Of a stretch of 64,000 nt of DNA, positions 58,351 through 64,000 are shown piece by piece. The stretch is from Earliella scabrosa (taxonomy: Eukaryota > Basidiomycota > Agaricomycetes > Polyporales > Polyporaceae). Each line of letters opens with the position of its first letter. The stretch's first letter is position 1. Below the pieces are notes generated by a model that was given only the letters and a program-made list of their open reading frames with translations, was not told the DNA's origin and searched no databases. Made by a program: the position numbers and the translations under genes. The stretch is taken from positions 806,001 through 870,000 of the forward strand of contig JABYQQ010000003.1 of the NCBI GenBank assembly GCA_022605405.1, given 5' to 3'.

Positions 58351-58738
58351 ATGGTGAGCACTCTCTGTACACCGGTTTAGATGATGCTCGGGACTCATTC
58401 TGCGACCAGGATTCGTCAAAAGCCCCCGTCAAGCTCGCTACCGTCGTCAAGGTCCATCTACCATCCTCCTACATCCATCCGATGGCCCCCTCTGACCCTT
58501 GACCCTTATACACAGGTCCTTGGGCGCACTGGCTCCCGTGGTGGTGTTACGCAAGTCCGTGTGGAGTTCATGGACGACCACACCCGGACGATCATCCGTA
58601 ACGTGAAGGGCCCCGTCCGCGAGAAGGACATCTTGGCTCTCCTGGAGAGTGAGCGTGAGGCTCGGTACGTAGCGCCTTTACATTCCGCTCATGAGCATGT
58701 TTTTGAAACGGACCCGTTATCCCAGCCGTCTGCGGTAG
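58351..58738 (+). CDS. RPS28: 40S ribosomal protein S28 (eS28)
   Basis: Four exons: 58351-58353, 58410-58451, 58516-58664 and 58726-58738, 68 residues. As in RPL22, the first exon is only ATG. Exon 2 codes [14 protein letters not shown], exon 3 [20 protein letters not shown] through [15 protein letters not shown], and the last 13 nt give RRLR and the TAG stop. The last exon was found because eS28 ends in the invariant EREARRLR; the acceptor is TATCCCAG at 58718-58725. Length and sequence are normal for eS28, which sits near the mRNA exit on the small subunit. Long open frames in the region exist only because introns were read through. Confidence 0.95.
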
Positions 58739-59316
58739 AATGCCATTGGCTCGTCATCCGTTGTTCCACTACTAGTTTTTTCCTTTCACCGCACGATGCA
58801 TCTGTATGATCACCCATGCCAATGCTACTTATGCGCATGAGTTCCATGCCGGAACACACCCTCTAGAGTCTTGTGTGAGCGCTCTCCAAGCCGTCGTGCC
58901 CGATTGGTTCCTGTATCATTTCAAACGCTTCGCAAAACCTTAGGCGCCCTGTGAAGCTCCGAAACACCCTGACTATGAGCGTCCAAGTGCTTCTGTGCAG
59001 GGTACGTGGCGTTGACCTACGCCTCCCCATGCTGCTCTCACTCCTCCGAGAGTCCGACATTACCACTTGGCGGTTGGCCACCGTCCTTTGTGTGTGCGTC
59101 GACGTATGTCGGCGCTCCATCACCGCGCTCACGCTGCGGTGGGTATGGGAGTAACCGTGATCGATGCACACGATACCTGTTCCGGCAGGTATGGTGCCCA
59201 GTCCGCTCTCAATAGTACTTCCAGCCATCTCGCCGTCCCTTGCAGGCTCGTCCTGAGTCAGCGTATAAGATGGTGTCCGAATAGGGACCGAATTTTGTCC
59301 ATATCCCTCTTGCGCC
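58739..59316. other. Intergenic between RPS28 and the GT8 gene
   Basis: About 580 nt between two plus-strand genes. A 210-codon minus-strand open frame (58863-59495) overlaps the GT8 start and has no motif. No other feature is seen. Confidence 0.5.
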
Positions 59317-60418
59317 ATGTCCTCCCACAAAGCGGCATACGTTACCCTTCTCACCGCGCCAGCGTATCTCCCTGGTGTCCTTGTTCTGCACGAATGTCTG
59401 CAGTCTGTCGGCGCTCGGTATCCACTAGTAGCAATGGCCACTCCCAGCTTATCGCCGGAAGTACGGGCTGTGGTAGCCAAACGGGGCATCGTCATCCGAG
59501 ATATAGATCATCTCTACCCCACAGAAGGAACATGCAAGCTAGCAGAGCACGATGCGCGGTTCCGAGACACCTGGACGAAATTGCGGTGCGTGTCTTGCCC
59601 CTGTGCGGCTAGACCGTCGGCAATCTAAAGATATCTTTCCTATAGGGCATTCGAGTTGGTCGAGTATGATGCAAGTCATCCGTGTTTCGGCAATGTGAGA
59701 CCATACGCTAACCACTAGTGGCGGTGTCTAGCGGGTCGTTCTTCTGGATGCGGACATGATAGTGATGCGCAACATGGACGAGCTTCTGGACCTTGAACTC
59801 AAGGAAGACTGGATTGCGGCCGCACACGCCTGTGCATGCAACCCTCGCAAGCTCGCACATTACCCCAAGGACTGGTATGTCTCGGCTACAACGGCAGCAC
59901 AAAACCTGTAGGCTGACGCCACCTGCTTCAGGATCCCCGCCAACTGCGCGCACACTGTCGTGGAACACCCCGATGCAGACCCGCCCCAGATTACGGACAG
60001 CAGCCCCCGTCCGTATGGCCTGCTCAACAGCGGGCTCGTAGTGCTCAACCCGTCCCTCGACATCCTCAAGGACATCGTCCACATGCTCGCGACGTCTCCG
60101 CTCGTCGCGACCTATCTCTTCCCCGACCAAGACTTCCTCGCGGACTACTTCCGAGGTCGCTGGGTCCCGCTGTCGTGGCGTTATAATGCCCTCAAGACAC
60201 TGCGCACCATCCACACCCACCTGTGGCGCGATGATGAGGTACGGTGCCTCCATTACATCCTGCACGACAAGCCGTGGAAGCAGCCGCGCGGAACTGGAGG
60301 CGACTCCGAGGAGGTCAATGGCTGGTGGTGGGACCGATACGAGGTGTTGGCGAAGGAGCTGCAGCAGACCGATCCCGAAGGCTTCGCCCTTGTTGACAAT
60401 TACGTCGCGCACGCCTAA
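59317..60418 (+). CDS. GT8-family glycosyltransferase (glycogenin/galactinol-synthase-like)
   Basis: Four exons, about 310 residues, starting MSSHKAAYVTLLTAPAYLPG at 59317. Signature parts: LVLHECLQSVGARYPLV, the metal-binding DxD in RVVLLDADMIVMRNMDELLD (near 59760), LNSGLVVLNPSLDIL, FPDQDFLADYF, LSWRYNALKTL and HYILHDKPWKQPRG. These are the usual GT8 retaining-glycosyltransferase motifs; the enzyme uses a UDP-sugar and Mn. An extra short insert ASHPCFGN before the DxD segment comes from the choice of a 39-nt intron there (59699-59737), which is short but has good ends. No signal peptide or membrane helix is present, so a cytosolic enzyme is likely. The acceptor is unknown; glycogenin is longer. 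Confidence 0.88.
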
Positions 60419-60664
60419 TCATGCTCTAGAATTGCTGTAGAACGACTCACCAGGCCCCCGAGGACGCATTGATATGTCCGTGTAACTTATGGTGGCCATT
60501 GACTCGAACTGTCTGCGTAATTTAGTGTGTACCTCTCCATTGGATTTCCATTCTGGACTCGGCTGCGCCGATACCTAGAGCTAGTAGATATATCTATATG
60601 TCGATACACGAGTGTTACGTACTGATACACGGGTGAATGCTGTGGCCGGATACACTGGATCTTC
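60419..60664. other. Convergent 3' ends of the GT8 and KAE1 genes
   Basis: About 245 nt, AT-richer than the coding sequence around it, containing both 3' UTRs. No gene is seen. Confidence 0.5.
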
Positions 60665-62210
60665 TCAAGCCCTCCAAGCTACATGTACCTGATCCGTCCT
60701 GAACCTGTGAGCGATAAGATTAGCAGTTGGCTCGCTACATCCGACTATATACGCACCTCTGAGTGCAGGTGCTCTTCGCTAGCGGAGTTTCGAAGCCCAT
60801 ACGGAAGCTCAAAAGACCGGCTTGCGCTATCATGATACCGTTGTCGATGCAGAACCTGTGAACGTGAACGGCCTCGGAAATGAATAGAGAAGCAAGCCTT
60901 ATTGGCAGATGGGCTACATACCGCTCGTCGGTGGCGAAGACGTTGCCACCACGCTCTCTTGCCATGACGCCCATCATTTCCTGCAGTCGCTCATTGCCTG
61001 CGTTACGTGGTCGATGAACGGAAGCGGACGGGAAGTGAGAACCACATGCACATTACCGCAGCGCGAAACTTTGATCAGCGCACAGCGGTGGCGCAACAAG
61101 GTTCGGAGAAGCACTCACATCCCACACCGCCTACGATCAGCACCTCCTTGCTGCCGATGTGAGCCATCGCACGCTCGGTGATCTCGACCAGCATCGCGAA
61201 TACAGTCTCCTGCAGGGAGAAGCAGAGATCTTGCGGTGTGATGATGTCTTCACCGTCATCAGCGGATGGGCCATTCGTACGGAAACGTTTGTCGAGCGTG
61301 TATGCCTCCGTGGACGTCAGGATGCCCGACAAGCTGATGTCCATGCCCTTTGTGGTGTAAGGCAGTGGGAGCAGTCGCTTGCCCCTACACAGATATCAGT
61401 CAAAATTAGTGTTCATCAAGGCGCCACTGGGAACGAACTTTTTGGCTTCCTGTTCGATGTTGTATCCCGGACTGGGATCGTTGCTCAGATTGATCACGCG
61501 GGCGAAGCGGTCGAGGCAGTTCCCAACGGCGATATCGAGTGTCTCCCCAAAGATCCGATAACATTGTTGTGAGTAGGCAATGACCTGGGTGTTCCCGCCA
61601 GAGACATACAGAACAACGGGGTTCTGCGCCCCTGTAACTTGGCGACCCATCTCAATGTCTAAGGAACACGTTAGATGACGGAACCGGAGCATAATATCCG
61701 TACTTACGCCCAACACAATGGTTGACGCCAACTAGAGGCTTGCTATACAGCAGGGACAGTGTACGTGCCACTAAAGCAACCGATACAAGTGGTGCGCCCA
61801 TCCCTGGGCCTGTTTATCGATGATGAGTTCAGTACCACTATGATCACAATCATTGCGTACCCTTCGTAAAGCAGATGCAGTCGACGTCGTGCATCGATAC
61901 GTTTGCTTTAGCCAGTGCATCGTTTATGACGGTCAACGCCCATTCCCGGTGATGTTGGGCGGTATCCCGCGGAAGAAACCCTTCTCCTGGAGGTGTAATG
62001 TAGGTGTGCCTGACGTTCGACAGAACATCGGTTGAGCCGTCGGGGGAGTGCTTGATGATACCTGCCCCGAGCTTGTTGGCCGATCCCTCGAGCCCGAGGG
62101 CGATGTAAGGCCTTTCTATTGTAGCCTTAGCTCTTTGGTTTCGTTCGGAGCAGGTGGGGCGTCTTACCAGGAGCTTTCAGTGGGGAACGCTTGCGGACTC
62201 TTCCAGGCAT
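60665..62210 (-). CDS. KAE1: KEOPS tRNA threonylcarbamoyladenosine transferase Kae1 (OSGEP)
   Basis: A multi-exon gene of roughly 380 residues. The first exon [14 protein letters not shown] (62210) splices at a GTAAGA donor to [20 protein letters not shown]. Further marks: [57 protein letters not shown], and GVNHCVGHIEMGR with the two metal-binding His. Then [34 protein letters not shown] and [11 protein letters not shown]. The tail has LIVGGVG and [15 protein letters not shown] with the conserved Asp. This is the Kae1/Qri7 ASKHA fold; without a mitochondrial presequence it is the cytosolic/nuclear Kae1 of the KEOPS complex, which makes t6A37 in ANN-decoding tRNAs. The basic first 14 residues are an unusual extension. 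Confidence 0.94.
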
Positions 62211-62430
62211 TGTTGGACCGCTGAAATGTGGCTGGAGTGACTCTCGAGTCTCGAGGTCCAAGTTTAAGTTGCCGACCGAGTCCAGAGGATCGGGGAGCGC
62301 TCGATCTAATCTAATCTCTTCACGTGCACCGAGAATTATCGACAGAGTCACTTTGACTCTGGAGGGTCTTCAATCGAAAACCGTTTGGAAAGCCCGTTCC
62401 ATTACCCCCACCACCCTCTCTTCACCCAGC
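62211..62430. promoter_or_regulatory. Shared divergent promoter of KAE1 and LYS1 with CACGTG
   Basis: 220 nt between two start codons. A CACGTG lies at 62321-62326 (context CTTCACGTGCACC), about midway. LYS1 amino-acid control through a bHLH or Gcn4-type factor is possible; no TGACTCA was found, although GAGTCACTTTGACTC at about 62344-62358 is a near-palindrome with AP-1-like half sites. Confidence 0.45.
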
Positions 62431-63702
<1,272 letters not shown>

Positions 63703-64000
63703 ACGAAGAATCCGCAGAAGCGCAGCAATGTAATCATAGAATCTGAGTAGGCCATACATGGGAGTAATTGCACTGCGTGAAGCGTTGCGTTGCGACATTC
63801 TCGAGTGCGTTGTGGTCATCCGTGTGACGGCGTCTCGATGGGCCTGCTACGCTCCGTGCCTCGTGAATAATACATTTGCAACAAAGCACGGGCGGTGCGC
63901 GGGCTGCTTACGTCCACGATAGGCATGAGAATACAAGGAAGTAACCAAGCCATCACCATAGGATCAGAGCTGGGTCATCACGGACCTGATGGAGGACTGT
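63703..64000. other. LYS1 3' flank to the window edge
   Basis: About 300 nt after the LYS1 stop. AATAATACATTTGCAAC at about 63866 is AT-rich and may belong to polyadenylation. No gene is seen. Confidence 0.45.

Noticed and set aside
58863..59495. 210-codon minus-strand frame overlapping the GT8 start
   Set aside because: Antisense to a well-supported GT8 exon and without motifs.

Overview
The window is nuclear DNA of a filamentous basidiomycete, most likely an Agaricomycete of the wood-decay type. The evidence is small dense introns (mostly 50-60 nt, GT-AG, with CTNAC-like branch sites), GC-rich coding sequence, short intergenic gaps, and a plant-cell-wall enzyme pair (GH131 and GH3) beside ordinary eukaryotic housekeeping genes. 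Most gene models below were built by joining exons by hand from splice sites, reading-frame phase and family motifs. None was checked against transcripts or databases.

Layout, left to right. The left edge (1-839) is the 3' half of a 5'-truncated LINE retrotransposon with an intact RNase H frame. Next come a multi-LIM scaffold protein (+), a very intron-rich secreted GH3 beta-glucosidase (-) and a secreted GH131 glucanase (-). An uncharacterised Ser-rich protein (+) and a coiled-coil protein (-) follow, then a J-domain membrane protein (-) and a seven-helix-like membrane protein with a long disordered tail (-).

The middle holds GAR transformylase ADE8 (+), a flavocytochrome b2-type dehydrogenase (-), a SAP-domain/coiled-coil protein (+), an Slt2/Mpk1-type MAP kinase (-), a GPI-type double cupredoxin (+), the pseudouridine synthase CBF5 (-), ribosomal protein L22 (+), a DHX29/DHX57-like DEAH helicase (-) and the chromatin remodeller INO80 (-). 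The right part holds fumarase (-), PEX11 (+), CMC1 (-), lipoyl synthase (+), ribosomal protein S28 (+), a GT8 glycosyltransferase (+), KAE1 (-) and saccharopine dehydrogenase LYS1 (+), with about 300 nt of flank.

Functional links. GH131 and GH3 lie in tandem on one strand and both enter the secretory pathway, which fits extracellular beta-glucan or cellulose breakdown to glucose. Several divergent pairs share short promoters: CBF5/RPL22 (ribosome production), CMC1/LIP5 (mitochondrial respiration and cofactors), FUM1/PEX11 (organelle carbon metabolism) and KAE1/LYS1. The MAP kinase is the cell-wall-integrity type; the neighbouring cupredoxin is a predicted cell-surface protein.

The most notable observation is the GH3 gene: about 32 introns in 4.36 kb, micro-exons of 4, 6, 11 and 12 nt, two GC-AG introns, and an intron that splits the codon of the catalytic nucleophile. 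No CRISPR array, operon, riboswitch or confident tRNA gene was seen.
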